NCBI GenBank assembly: GCA_900772035.1
Contig: CAAGQE010000090.1
Location: forward strand, 1-7,407
Reading direction: 5' to 3'
Origin: Candidatus Gastranaerophilales bacterium
GTDB taxonomy: Bacteria > Cyanobacteriota > Vampirovibrionia > Gastranaerophilales > Gastranaerophilaceae
DNA length: 7,407 nucleotides
Of the stretch, positions 1 through 5,810 are shown one piece after another. The position numbers and the translations under genes were made by a program. The notes under the pieces are model-generated. The model was not told the origin of the DNA, did no database searches, and saw nothing but the letters and a program-made list of their open reading frames with translations. Within the stretch, counting starts at the first letter, position 1. Each line of letters starts with the position of its first letter.

Positions 1-336
1 ATTAGCCAAATTTAACAAAATAAGGAACAAGAATATCCCTTTAAACCAGCCTTGCCCTTCCCCGATAAAATCGCTCGGATGCAGAGATAACATATTCGGC
101 AAACCGAAAGACAAAAATTTGCACAAAAACAAACCGACATAATAGCCGCCATGCTGAAATCTCGACTCACCAAATAAGCAGTCAAAAACCGATTCGTTTT
201 GAAAATATGTAGCAAAATTAAAATCTTCACCGCAAAAACATGCGTTTCTTGAAAAATAAACGCTCAAAAAGAGGGTTGCAAAAAACAAAACAATCATCGA
301 GACTCGGTAAAATATTTTTTTGACGTTACCTTGCAA
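1..336 (-). CDS. Membrane protein, N-terminal fragment (runs off left edge)
   Basis: An open frame of 112 codons continues to the first base of the window without a stop, so the gene is cut by the left edge. I place the start at TTG 336-334, because a strong Shine-Dalgarno GGAGGA (348-343) lies six bases upstream. The nearby ATG at 341 is one base from that site and its frame stops after 15 codons; an in-frame ATG at 297 is the fallback start. The product opens with a short basic stretch, then a hydrophobic helix (about residues 13-29, MIVLFFATLFLSVYF), then a segment with CGEDF and FQHGGYY motifs, and a second hydrophobic segment at the cut end. An acidic pair just after the first helix followed by an aromatic/glycine motif is seen in polytopic GT-C-like and DUF6056-type membrane proteins, but the resemblance is weak and I do not assign a function. 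Confidence 0.7.
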   Translation of the reverse strand, partial: MQGNVKKIFYRVSMIVLFFATLFLSVYFSRNACFCGEDFNFATYFQNESVFDCLFGESRFQHGGYYVGLFLCKFLSFGLPNMLSLHPSDFIGEGQGWFKGIFLFLILLNLAN

Positions 337-342
337 AACATA

Positions 343-348
343 TCCTCC
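343..348 (-). promoter_or_regulatory. Shine-Dalgarno deciding a TTG start
   Basis: GGAGGA on the minus strand, followed by the six-base spacer TATGTT and then TTG. It selects the TTG at 336 over the out-of-frame ATG at 341, which is too close to the site to be used. Confidence 0.6.
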
Positions 349-537
349 ACAGTAAGAATAGCATTTTCGAGGAATTTATACAAATGCAGAATATTAACTT
401 TTGTAAAAAATGCTTATTAAGTGTACACATCACAATTAAAATGTGCTATTATAAGTGTATAAAATACAATTAAAGATTAAACATTTCATAAAACCCTATA
501 CACACTAAGCTAAAAACACACAAACACACAACATAAT

Positions 538-555
538 AAAAAGGCCCGCAAGGGC
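538..555 (-). terminator. Intrinsic terminator of the 77-residue gene
   Basis: On the minus strand a GCCC-TTGC-GGGC hairpin is followed by C and five T. It lies about 40 bases past the stop codon of the 77-residue gene. The stem is short (four G/C pairs). Confidence 0.5.
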
Positions 556-574
556 AGTTCTTATAAGACTAGAT

Positions 575-596
575 GACCCGCAAGGGTCTTTTTTTT
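575..596 (+). terminator. Plus-strand intrinsic terminator without an obvious gene
   Basis: The stem GACCC/GGGTC (575-579 with 584-588) closes a GCAA tetraloop and is followed by eight T (589-596). The T run overlaps the stop codon of the minus-strand 77-residue gene. Its core CCCGCAAGGG is identical to that of the hairpin at 544-555. Confidence 0.6.
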
Positions 597-828
597 ACCC
601 GTTAAATTCCTGAAACGAATCAAGTGCATTATTTCTTAAATGCATTATATAATCAGTCAGAATTTTTATTGAAAATACAAATGAAAGCAATTCCTCGCAG
701 TCTGAATAACTTGCATCAAAAAATGCCCAATCATTATTACATTTATAAAAAATAACATCAGCCATTGAACTTATACTTTTTAATGGAGTATAAATCGAAG
801 CAATGAAATTCTCGTAATCAACACACAT
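595..828 (-). CDS. Hypothetical 77-residue protein, divergent from XRE repressor
   Basis: I do not recognise this protein. It is 77 residues, acidic, with aromatic-rich N-terminal and middle parts and three cysteines (C2, C30, C44); no signal peptide or clear membrane segment is seen, although a hydrophobic patch (residues about 48-61, LLSFVFSIKILTDY) is present. The start at 828 is supported by an AGTAGG sequence (840-835) six bases upstream, a modest Shine-Dalgarno, and by a well-formed promoter 54 to 31 bases upstream. It ends at a TAA inside a T run, with a terminator about 40 bases further on, so it is a monocistronic unit. Its head-to-head pairing with a small repressor gene across a shared operator suggests that it is the repressor's target, as in phage-type switches, toxin-antitoxin pairs or restriction controller systems; none of these is shown by its sequence. 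Confidence 0.65.
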   Translation of the reverse strand: MCVDYENFIASIYTPLKSISSMADVIFYKCNNDWAFFDASYSDCEELLSFVFSIKILTDYIMHLRNNALDSFQEFNG

Positions 829-858
829 ATTTAACCTACTGTTATGTTCTTACTGCTT

Positions 859-887
859 ATTATAATAGGTTGAGCATGGTATATCAA
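859..887 (-). promoter_or_regulatory. Promoter of the 77-residue gene
   Basis: The minus strand has TTGATA (887-882) and a consensus TATAAT (864-859) separated by exactly 17 bases. Transcription would begin near 852, giving a leader of about 24 bases that holds the AGTAGG ribosome site. The -10 lies wholly inside the left arm of the inverted repeat. Confidence 0.65.
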
Positions 888-898
888 TAACCTATTAT
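870..898 (+). promoter_or_regulatory. Promoter of the XRE gene (leaderless transcript)
   Basis: TTGAGC (870-875) and TATTAT (893-898) are separated by 17 bases on the plus strand. A start seven to eight bases after the -10 falls at 905-906, on or next to the A of the ATG. A consensus TATAAT in another register (896-901) also sits here but would place the start inside the gene. The promoter overlaps the divergent one almost completely, so the two should exclude each other. Confidence 0.5.
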
Positions 899-905
899 AA
901 TAGTC

Positions 906-1124
906 ATGATAAACAAAAAAATATGCTTAAAGATAAAAATAGAAAGAATTAAAAGAAATCTTTCGCAAGAGCAACTCGCAGAACTTGCCAATTTAAACAG
1001 AAACACAATCGGAAAAATTGAGCGAGAAGAAGTTTCGCCCACAATAGAAACTGTTGAAAAAATAGCAGAAGCATTTAATATGACTTTTTTAGAACTCGTT
1101 AACGTTGAAAAAGTTGAACTATAA
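906..1124 (+). CDS. XRE/Cro-family helix-turn-helix transcriptional regulator
   Basis: This 72-residue protein is essentially a single HTH_3 (lambda-repressor-like) DNA-binding domain. It has a basic first helix (KIKIERIKRNLS), the helix-turn-helix at about residues 19-40 (SQEQLAEL, then NRNTIGKIER), and the usual closing helices (TIETVEKIAEAF, FLELV). With no other domain it should act as a dimeric cytosolic repressor or controller. Its length and sequence style resemble the controller (C) proteins of type II restriction-modification systems, some of which are also made from leaderless mRNA, but no methylase or nuclease gene is in the window. No Shine-Dalgarno precedes the ATG, and a stop codon 18 bases upstream in frame excludes a longer form, so leaderless translation is likely. 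Its stop overlaps that of the convergent clcA-like gene, with no terminator visible. Confidence 0.9.
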   Translation: MINKKICLKIKIERIKRNLSQEQLAELANLNRNTIGKIEREEVSPTIETVEKIAEAFNMTFLELVNVEKVEL

Positions 1125-2810
1125 GCACATATTATTTACGACAATATCCGAATGTTTCAAAAATCCTTTAAATTTTCCAGTTCTCGAAATTACGCACAGA
1201 AAGTCAGCCTGATTTACGTGCATCAAAAACGCTGCTTTGAACAACGAGTCATCCGATTTAATGCTTAATACATCGGGATTCATAACCGCCTCAACTCGGG
1301 CATCTTTCGATATCAAAGAATCTGAAATATCAGATTTTGAAATTGAACCTTCCAATTTTCCGTTATCGGAAACGACAGGTAAAACATCATACTGGTAATC
1401 TCGCATCACATTCAATGCTTCTTCGACAGTTGAGGACAAATTTAACCTCGGAATATCAGAATCAACAAGCACAGAGACCTTTTCATCCAAGCGTTTCACG
1501 TTTTCGGGCAACTTTGTCTGTCTCAAAATCAAAGTTGTATAAATCGGAGCCTGACCAAATTTTTCAGCAAGCAAATCCGCAGTAGCAACCGCAAGCATTA
1601 CGGGCAAAATCGAATTGTAATCTCCGGTCATTTCGACAACCATCATAACCGCAGTTATAGGAGAGCGAGCAACCGCTGCCAAAAATGCACCCATACCAAC
1701 GACCGACAAGGAAACAGGATTTACCATGCAGCCGCAAAAGTTAGCAAAAAGCCCTAGCGCGTAGCCTAAAAATGAGCCTAACATCAACATCGGCAAAAAT
1801 ATTCCGCCTGCTGCTCCTGAGCCAAAACAAATTGTTGTTGCAAAAAATTTCACAACAAATATCAAAACTGCAGCGCTGAAAAGATATTTTCCCGCAAATA
1901 GTGCATTCACGGCATTAGAGCCGGTACCTAAAATTTCCGGCAAAAACACACCGACAACACCAACCAAAGCACCTGCGATTGCGGGCTTAACAAAGTTTGG
2001 AATGTTCTTCAAACGAGCGAAAAATCGCAAATCGGTAAAAATATTTTTGGCAAACAAAACACCCAAAATTGCAGCAAATATGCCCAACAAGATATAAACC
2101 AAAATCACACTCGGAGAAATTAGACTTATAACTATAGTTTTCGGAGTGTCAAAAGTCGGATTAGCGCCCGAAAAATATCTCGAAATTGTCACCGCCGTGA
2201 CGGTTGCCACCATAACAGGAAACAATATCGACGGAGAAAATTTCTGAATTAATTCTTCAAGAGCAAAAACCATGCCCGAAATCGGAGCATTGAAAGTCGC
2301 ACCGATTGCAGCAGCAGCCCCCGATACTATCAAGTTATGTTGATTTGTACCGCGTTTTTTGAATAATTTTGAAACGATAGCACCCGCACCTGCGCCCATT
2401 TGAACGCTGGGACCTTCTTTGCCCAAAGAAAGCCCCGAGCCGATACCGATTATCCCTGCGAAAAATTTCACAAAGAAACTTCTTGCCCGAATGCCCTTTC
2501 CCATTCTTGCAAGCGCAAGTTTTACATAAGGAATACCGCTGCCTTTGGTTTCGGGAGCGAATTTAAAGACCAAATACCCTGATATCAAGCCGCCTAACGC
2601 AGTTATTGTCGGCAAAATAATTAACTTTTGCCATAAAGGAAAAGCGGCGAGAAATTTTTGAATGCTATCAGATGTTTTTATGATTGAAAAATTAAACAAA
2701 ACTACGCAAAATCCTGTCAAGATACCGACAAGAATTGCCTGTGCGACAATTTCACCTCGTGAGATATCTCTGAAAAATGTTAGCGTTTTATAAGTAATAC
2801 TTTGTCTCAT
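1119..2810 (-). CDS. clcA: CLC-family H+/Cl- exchange transporter with C-terminal CBS pair
   Basis: This 563-residue inner-membrane protein belongs to the CLC family and probably exchanges chloride for protons as a homodimer. All signature elements are present: GSGIP at residues 90-94 (chloride-coordinating Ser91), GKEGP at 130-134 with gating glutamate E132, the NAPISG/ALEEL segment with the inner proton glutamate (E185/E186), GGIFLP at 335-340, and APIYTT with the central tyrosine Y424. Both glutamates being kept argues for an antiporter and not a channel. After about residue 440 follow two CBS domains (about 445-500 and 505-560), which in relatives bind adenine nucleotides and gate transport; E. 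coli ClcA lacks them. The ribosome site is weak (TGGATAAATT before the ATG at 2810). The gene lies 49 bases past pgi, but a terminator stands between them, so it is transcribed by read-through or from an unseen promoter. Its TAG stop overlaps the end of the XRE gene by six bases, tail to tail. Confidence 0.93.
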   Translation of the reverse strand: MRQSITYKTLTFFRDISRGEIVAQAILVGILTGFCVVLFNFSIIKTSDSIQKFLAAFPLWQKLIILPTITALGGLISGYLVFKFAPETKGSGIPYVKLALARMGKGIRARSFFVKFFAGIIGIGSGLSLGKEGPSVQMGAGAGAIVSKLFKKRGTNQHNLIVSGAAAAIGATFNAPISGMVFALEELIQKFSPSILFPVMVATVTAVTISRYFSGANPTFDTPKTIVISLISPSVILVYILLGIFAAILGVLFAKNIFTDLRFFARLKNIPNFVKPAIAGALVGVVGVFLPEILGTGSNAVNALFAGKYLFSAAVLIFVVKFFATTICFGSGAAGGIFLPMLMLGSFLGYALGLFANFCGCMVNPVSLSVVGMGAFLAAVARSPITAVMMVVEMTGDYNSILPVMLAVATADLLAEKFGQAPIYTTLILRQTKLPENVKRLDEKVSVLVDSDIPRLNLSSTVEEALNVMRDYQYDVLPVVSDNGKLEGSISKSDISDSLISKDARVEAVMNPDVLSIKSDDSLFKAAFLMHVNQADFLCVISRTGKFKGFLKHSDIVVNNMCL

Positions 2811-2821
2811 AATTTATCCAA

Positions 2822-2853
2822 TCAAAAATAAAAGAGGACGAAATGTCCTCTTT
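2822..2853 (-). terminator. Intrinsic terminator of pgi
   Basis: On the minus strand the nine-pair stem AAAGAGGAC/GTCCTCTTT (2853-2845 with 2839-2831) closes a five-base loop and is followed by TATTTTTGA. It begins just past the pgi stop and ends before the clcA-like start, separating the two genes. Confidence 0.75.
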
Positions 2854-2859
2854 ATTCGG

Positions 2860-4347
2860 CTATTGTCCGGGATTTAACTCGTAAGGGCTACCCGGTTTGA
2901 ATTTATTTTTGTATGTTTCAACTGAGGGTTGAAGAATTTCGGGCAATTTTTCGGTTTCAAAAGATGCCGTCAAAACGTTTCTTCTCAATATACCCATATA
3001 AACAGTTTCAAAATGTTTAGTTTGGATATATTCTCCGATTGCTTCGGGCTTAATCGCATTTCCTTCAACTGCCAAAACTTCGACCTTCAAAGGAGTAGTT
3101 TCCGAATAAGTTTTAGCGATTGCACCGATATATTTTTCATAATTTGCCGAAATATCAGTCGACATAACTGTCATAATCGTATTGTACTTATCTCTGTTTT
3201 GCGGAGAGAAATGACCTTCCGTTGCATAGTGCATACTGTCAGGCGCCTTGCCTACCGCAAAATCGAAATCTTTCAATGATTCAAGATAAAGTTGTTTTGC
3301 CCAATTTTCTCCCGCACCGTCAAACAACTTGCCAAAATATTGTTGTTGAATCATTTTGTATCCGTTATCACGAGAGAACACATTGAAGATTGCACCGAGA
3401 ACCGCAGGGTTTTGAGAAAGACTTCTTGTATTCAAACATTTCTTTGAAGCCACCATAGCACCTTGCAAAATTCTTGTTGTCGTAGCCTTATCAACACCTG
3501 CATAAGCCAATACGAACAAGCCTGCATCGTCAAACATGCTGTATCTGCCGCCAACGTCATCGTGAATGTATAATTCTTTAATATAACCGTTATCTACACC
3601 GTTTTTAGAGCCGATTTTACCGCGAAGATTTTTTTCGGTAGCAGTTGCATCAGTACAGAGGGCAAAGTGTCTTTGTGCCTTTGTGAGTGCTTCCTGAGCG
3701 TTAAGATTGTCGTGTACCTGATAATAATCAATCAAAGCATTTTCAAAACGTCTGAAAGCATCGCTTGTTTCAAAAGTTGTACCCGATTTTGAAACAACGA
3801 GGAAGTTTAAATTTTCTACCCCTGTTCCCACTTGTTGAAGGAAATTAGCATAACTAATCGGGTCGATATCAGAATAGAAATAAACCTGACGTTTTCTGTC
3901 AAAACCTGTCATATTGAGCAAAAATTCGGCGGTATGTTTAGAACCGCCAATACCCAAAACAACCAACGGTCTGTTCATTTCACCTTTTCTTGAAGAAAGA
4001 GTATTTGCTTGTTCATAAATACTGTCCAAATGAGACTTATTAATTTTTTTATGAAGTTGTTCTTCGGGAAGATTTACCCAACGCAAGAACTGACCTTCTT
4101 TCTTAAATCTGTTTCTAAATTCATTAACCGTTTGCAATGCGGGATCATAATAATTTTCCACAACCTGAACAAATTCAGTATATTTTGTTTTATTTTGTTC
4201 GGGTAAAAAATAAACATAACGAACATTATCCGTAACAACGGTTTTGTCTGCAACGGTTTGAACCTGTTGCGTATTTTGCTGAGAGTTTTGCGCAATTAAA
4301 TCCGTATTCGGTACGAGCATTGCGGATGCAAGCAATTCAAAAAGCAT
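2860..4347 (-). CDS. pgi: Glucose-6-phosphate isomerase
   Basis: The enzyme interconverts glucose-6-phosphate and fructose-6-phosphate in glycolysis and gluconeogenesis in the cytosol. I start it at ATG 4347, where GGAGG stands six bases upstream; this gives 495 residues. An in-frame ATG at 4365 has no suitably spaced site. In this numbering the two sugar-isomerase (SIS) domains show GIGGS (132-136), phosphate-binding SKSGTT (186-191), GGRYS with catalytic R268, a QLYLESL segment with the ring-opening glutamate E356, a histidine in ATEGHF (H379), and QPSVETYK near the C-terminus with the lysine K480. That last motif matches the QPGVEAYK form of the short bacterial type. The protein is longer than the usual 450 or so residues because of an unusual N-terminus: a hydrophobic stretch without basic residues, then a Q/N-rich linker (about residues 20-40). 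The gene is divergent from aroF and is followed by its own terminator. Confidence 0.93.
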   Translation of the reverse strand: MLFELLASAMLVPNTDLIAQNSQQNTQQVQTVADKTVVTDNVRYVYFLPEQNKTKYTEFVQVVENYYDPALQTVNEFRNRFKKEGQFLRWVNLPEEQLHKKINKSHLDSIYEQANTLSSRKGEMNRPLVVLGIGGSKHTAEFLLNMTGFDRKRQVYFYSDIDPISYANFLQQVGTGVENLNFLVVSKSGTTFETSDAFRRFENALIDYYQVHDNLNAQEALTKAQRHFALCTDATATEKNLRGKIGSKNGVDNGYIKELYIHDDVGGRYSMFDDAGLFVLAYAGVDKATTTRILQGAMVASKKCLNTRSLSQNPAVLGAIFNVFSRDNGYKMIQQQYFGKLFDGAGENWAKQLYLESLKDFDFAVGKAPDSMHYATEGHFSPQNRDKYNTIMTVMSTDISANYEKYIGAIAKTYSETTPLKVEVLAVEGNAIKPEAIGEYIQTKHFETVYMGILRRNVLTASFETEKLPEILQPSVETYKNKFKPGSPYELNPGQ

Positions 4348-4353
4348 ATTATA

Positions 4354-4358
4354 CCTCC
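4354..4358 (-). promoter_or_regulatory. Ribosome binding site deciding the pgi start
   Basis: GGAGG on the minus strand with a six-base spacer to ATG 4347. It rules in favour of the shorter protein over a start at 4365. Confidence 0.7.
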
Positions 4359-4403
4359 AATCCATTCCCTAACGAGAATATATTATCATAACTTGAAACT
4401 AAA

Positions 4404-4432
4404 TTAAAATAATAATTTCGTTTTTGTATTAT
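4404..4432 (+). promoter_or_regulatory. Probable aroF promoter in the pgi-aroF divergent region
   Basis: TTAAAA (4404-4409) and TATTAT (4427-4432) are separated by 17 bases; the latter overlaps a consensus TATAAT at 4430-4435. Transcription near 4440 would give a very short leader holding GGAGA (4446-4450). On the minus strand a TATGATAATAT sequence (4390-4380) is a possible -10 for pgi, without a good -35. No operator repeat or attenuator is visible in this gap. Confidence 0.4.
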
Positions 4433-4455
4433 AATTTTTACGAACGGAGAATATT

Positions 4456-5469
4456 ATGCTGATAATTATGCAACCTCAGGCTAAAGAAGCCGAAATACAA
4501 AATGTAATAAGTTATGTTGAAAAACAAGGTTTTACCGCACACGTTTCAAACGGTGAATTTCAAACTGTAATCGGTTGTGTCGGCGGCAAACACATTGATA
4601 AAAGAAATATAGAACTCTTATCAGGTGTAAGAGAAGTTATTAAGATTTCAACAGGTTACAAACTCGCAAGCCGAACATTCCAACCGCAAGACACGGTTAT
4701 TGAAGTAAGAAACGCAAAATTCGGCGGCAAATATACGGGTATGATAGCAGGTCCCTGCACCATTGAATCAGAAAAACAAATGGAAGAAGCAGCGGAAAGA
4801 CTTGCAGATATAGGTATAAAAGCACTCAGAGGGGGCGCATTTAAGCCGAGAACTTCACCCTATTCATTCCAAGGATTAGGAGAAGAAGGTTTAAAAATCA
4901 TAAGAAAAGTTGCCGACAAATACGATATGGCAGTAATCTCGGAAGTTATGGAAATCTCACAAATTCCTCTCTTTTTGAAGTATGTCGATGTTCTTCAAGT
5001 CGGAGCAAGAAACATGCAAAACTTCAATCTTTTGAAAGAACTCGGCGAAATCAACAAGCCTGTTCTCATAAAAAGAGGCTTGTCCGCAACTATCGAAGAA
5101 TGGTTAATGGCGGCAGAATATATACTTTCCGGCGGAAACAGAGAAGTTATGTTGTGCGAAAGAGGAATCAGAACTTATGAACCGATGACAAGAAACACCT
5201 TAGACTTGTCAGCAATTCCCGTTGTCAAAAAGATTTCGCACTTGCCTGTTCTCGTTGACCCCAGCCACGCAACAGGTTTGAGAGACAAAGTTGCCCCGAT
5301 GTCGAGAGCAGCAGTTGCAGCGGAATGTGACGGTTTGGAAATCGAAGTTCATCCTCATCCCGAAGAAGCAATCTGCGACGGCGCACAATCATTATTGCCC
5401 GAAGATTATGCAAAATTATACGATGACGTTAAAAAAATCGGACAAATTGTCGGTAAGGAAGTTATCTAA
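4456..5469 (+). CDS. aroF: 3-deoxy-7-phosphoheptulonate (DAHP) synthase, type I-beta
   Basis: The enzyme condenses phosphoenolpyruvate with erythrose-4-phosphate, the first step of the shikimate pathway to aromatic amino acids. The 337 residues fall into an N-terminal ferredoxin-like regulatory domain (about 1-70), which in the Thermotoga-type enzyme gives feedback control by tyrosine, and a TIM-barrel catalytic domain. Catalytic motifs are all present: GPCTIES (99-105), RGGAFKPRTSPYSFQG (125-140), GARNMQNF (183-190), LIKRG (204-208), CERGIRT (234-240) and DPSHATG (268-274). The metal ligands C101, H271, E297 and D308 are in place and match the Thermotoga spacing. The start has GGAGA five bases upstream; an internal ATG four codons on is less well placed. 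The stop overlaps the start of the next gene (TAATG), so the two are translationally coupled. Only AroF of the aromatic pathway is in the window. Confidence 0.95.
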   Translation: MLIIMQPQAKEAEIQNVISYVEKQGFTAHVSNGEFQTVIGCVGGKHIDKRNIELLSGVREVIKISTGYKLASRTFQPQDTVIEVRNAKFGGKYTGMIAGPCTIESEKQMEEAAERLADIGIKALRGGAFKPRTSPYSFQGLGEEGLKIIRKVADKYDMAVISEVMEISQIPLFLKYVDVLQVGARNMQNFNLLKELGEINKPVLIKRGLSATIEEWLMAAEYILSGGNREVMLCERGIRTYEPMTRNTLDLSAIPVVKKISHLPVLVDPSHATGLRDKVAPMSRAAVAAECDGLEIEVHPHPEEAICDGAQSLLPEDYAKLYDDVKKIGQIVGKEVI

Positions 5470-5810
5470 TGCTCAGACAGTTTTACCCTTTAATTTTACT
5501 GACCATATCGAACGTGTTTATGACATTCGCATGGTATGGTCATTTAAAATTCAAAGGCGCCGCATTGTGGATAGTAATTCTCGTAAGTTGGGGAATTGCC
5601 CTTTTTGAATATTGTTTTCAAGTCCCTGCCAACAGAATCGGCCACGAATATTATGATGCAGCACAACTTAAAACAATGCAGGAAGTAATCACACTCATTG
5701 TTTTTTCAATATTCTCTGTCACTTATTTGAAAGAAAATCTGAAATGGAACTATATAGTAGGTTTCCTCTTTATAGTTCTCGCTGTGTTTTTCGTGTTTAA
5801 AAAGTGGTAA
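5469..5810 (+). CDS. DMT-family / DUF486 small membrane protein
   Basis: This 113-residue protein has four hydrophobic segments (about residues 5-22, 31-49, 69-85 and 93-110) and matches in length and pattern the DUF486 family of the drug/metabolite transporter superfamily, including the FAWYGHLK segment and the EYCFQVPANRIGH loop after helix 2. Small proteins of this kind are thought to work as dimers in the inner membrane, and no substrate is established for DUF486. It starts inside the aroF stop codon (TAATG) with an AAGGAAG ribosome site within the end of aroF, so it is the second gene of an aroF operon. A role in exporting an aromatic metabolite would be speculation. Its TAA is directly followed by the stop codon of the next gene on the other strand. 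Confidence 0.9.
   Translation: MLRQFYPLILLTISNVFMTFAWYGHLKFKGAALWIVILVSWGIALFEYCFQVPANRIGHEYYDAAQLKTMQEVITLIVFSIFSVTYLKENLKWNYIVGFLFIVLAVFFVFKKW

Larger units (their letters stand above)
459..596 (+). ncRNA. Possible small RNA ending in a GCAA-loop terminator
   Basis: This stretch lies in the roughly 250-base gap between two minus-strand genes, yet ends in a good plus-strand terminator (hairpin plus eight T) with no plus-strand protein gene in front of it in the window. A candidate extended -10 (TG-C-TATTAT, 444-452) would start a transcript near 459; no good -35 is visible. The putative RNA would have an unstructured A/C-rich 5' part with CACA runs, then a GCCC-GCAA-GGGC hairpin (544-555), a weak AGT-CTTATAAG-ACT fold (556-570), and the terminal GACCC-GCAA-GGGTC hairpin. 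The family is not recognised. The -10 box reads nearly as well on the other strand, where it could serve the left-edge membrane gene, so this call is weak. Confidence 0.25.
858..902. repeat. 14-bp inverted repeat, probable operator for the XRE repressor
   Basis: TATTATAATAGGTT (858-871) is repeated perfectly in inverted form at 889-902 with a 17-base spacer. Arm centres are 31 bases apart, close to three helical turns. Each arm contains the self-complementary 10-mer TATTATAATA, which coincides with the -10 box of one of two divergent promoters. A dimer bound to each arm would block both genes. Binding by the adjacent XRE protein is an inference from position. Confidence 0.6.

Noticed and set aside
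12..230. 72-residue minus-strand frame rich in Cys and Ile
   Set aside because: It overlaps the longer, better supported frame 1-336 in another register, has no ribosome site and does not look like a real protein.
384..473. 29-residue plus-strand frame with CKKC and CYYKC, preceded by a GAGGAA
   Set aside because: The ribosome site is too far from the ATG, no promoter is visible, and such a short frame is expected by chance in AT-rich DNA.
906..1124. Controller gene of a restriction-modification system
   Set aside because: The protein resembles C proteins, but no methyltransferase or endonuclease gene is in the window, so only a generic XRE regulator is called.
4348..4365. Start of pgi at ATG 4365, and a TATAAT between ribosome site and start codon
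   Set aside because: The upstream ATG has no correctly spaced ribosome site, and the TATAAT would place transcription inside the gene, so it is only an AT-rich spacer.
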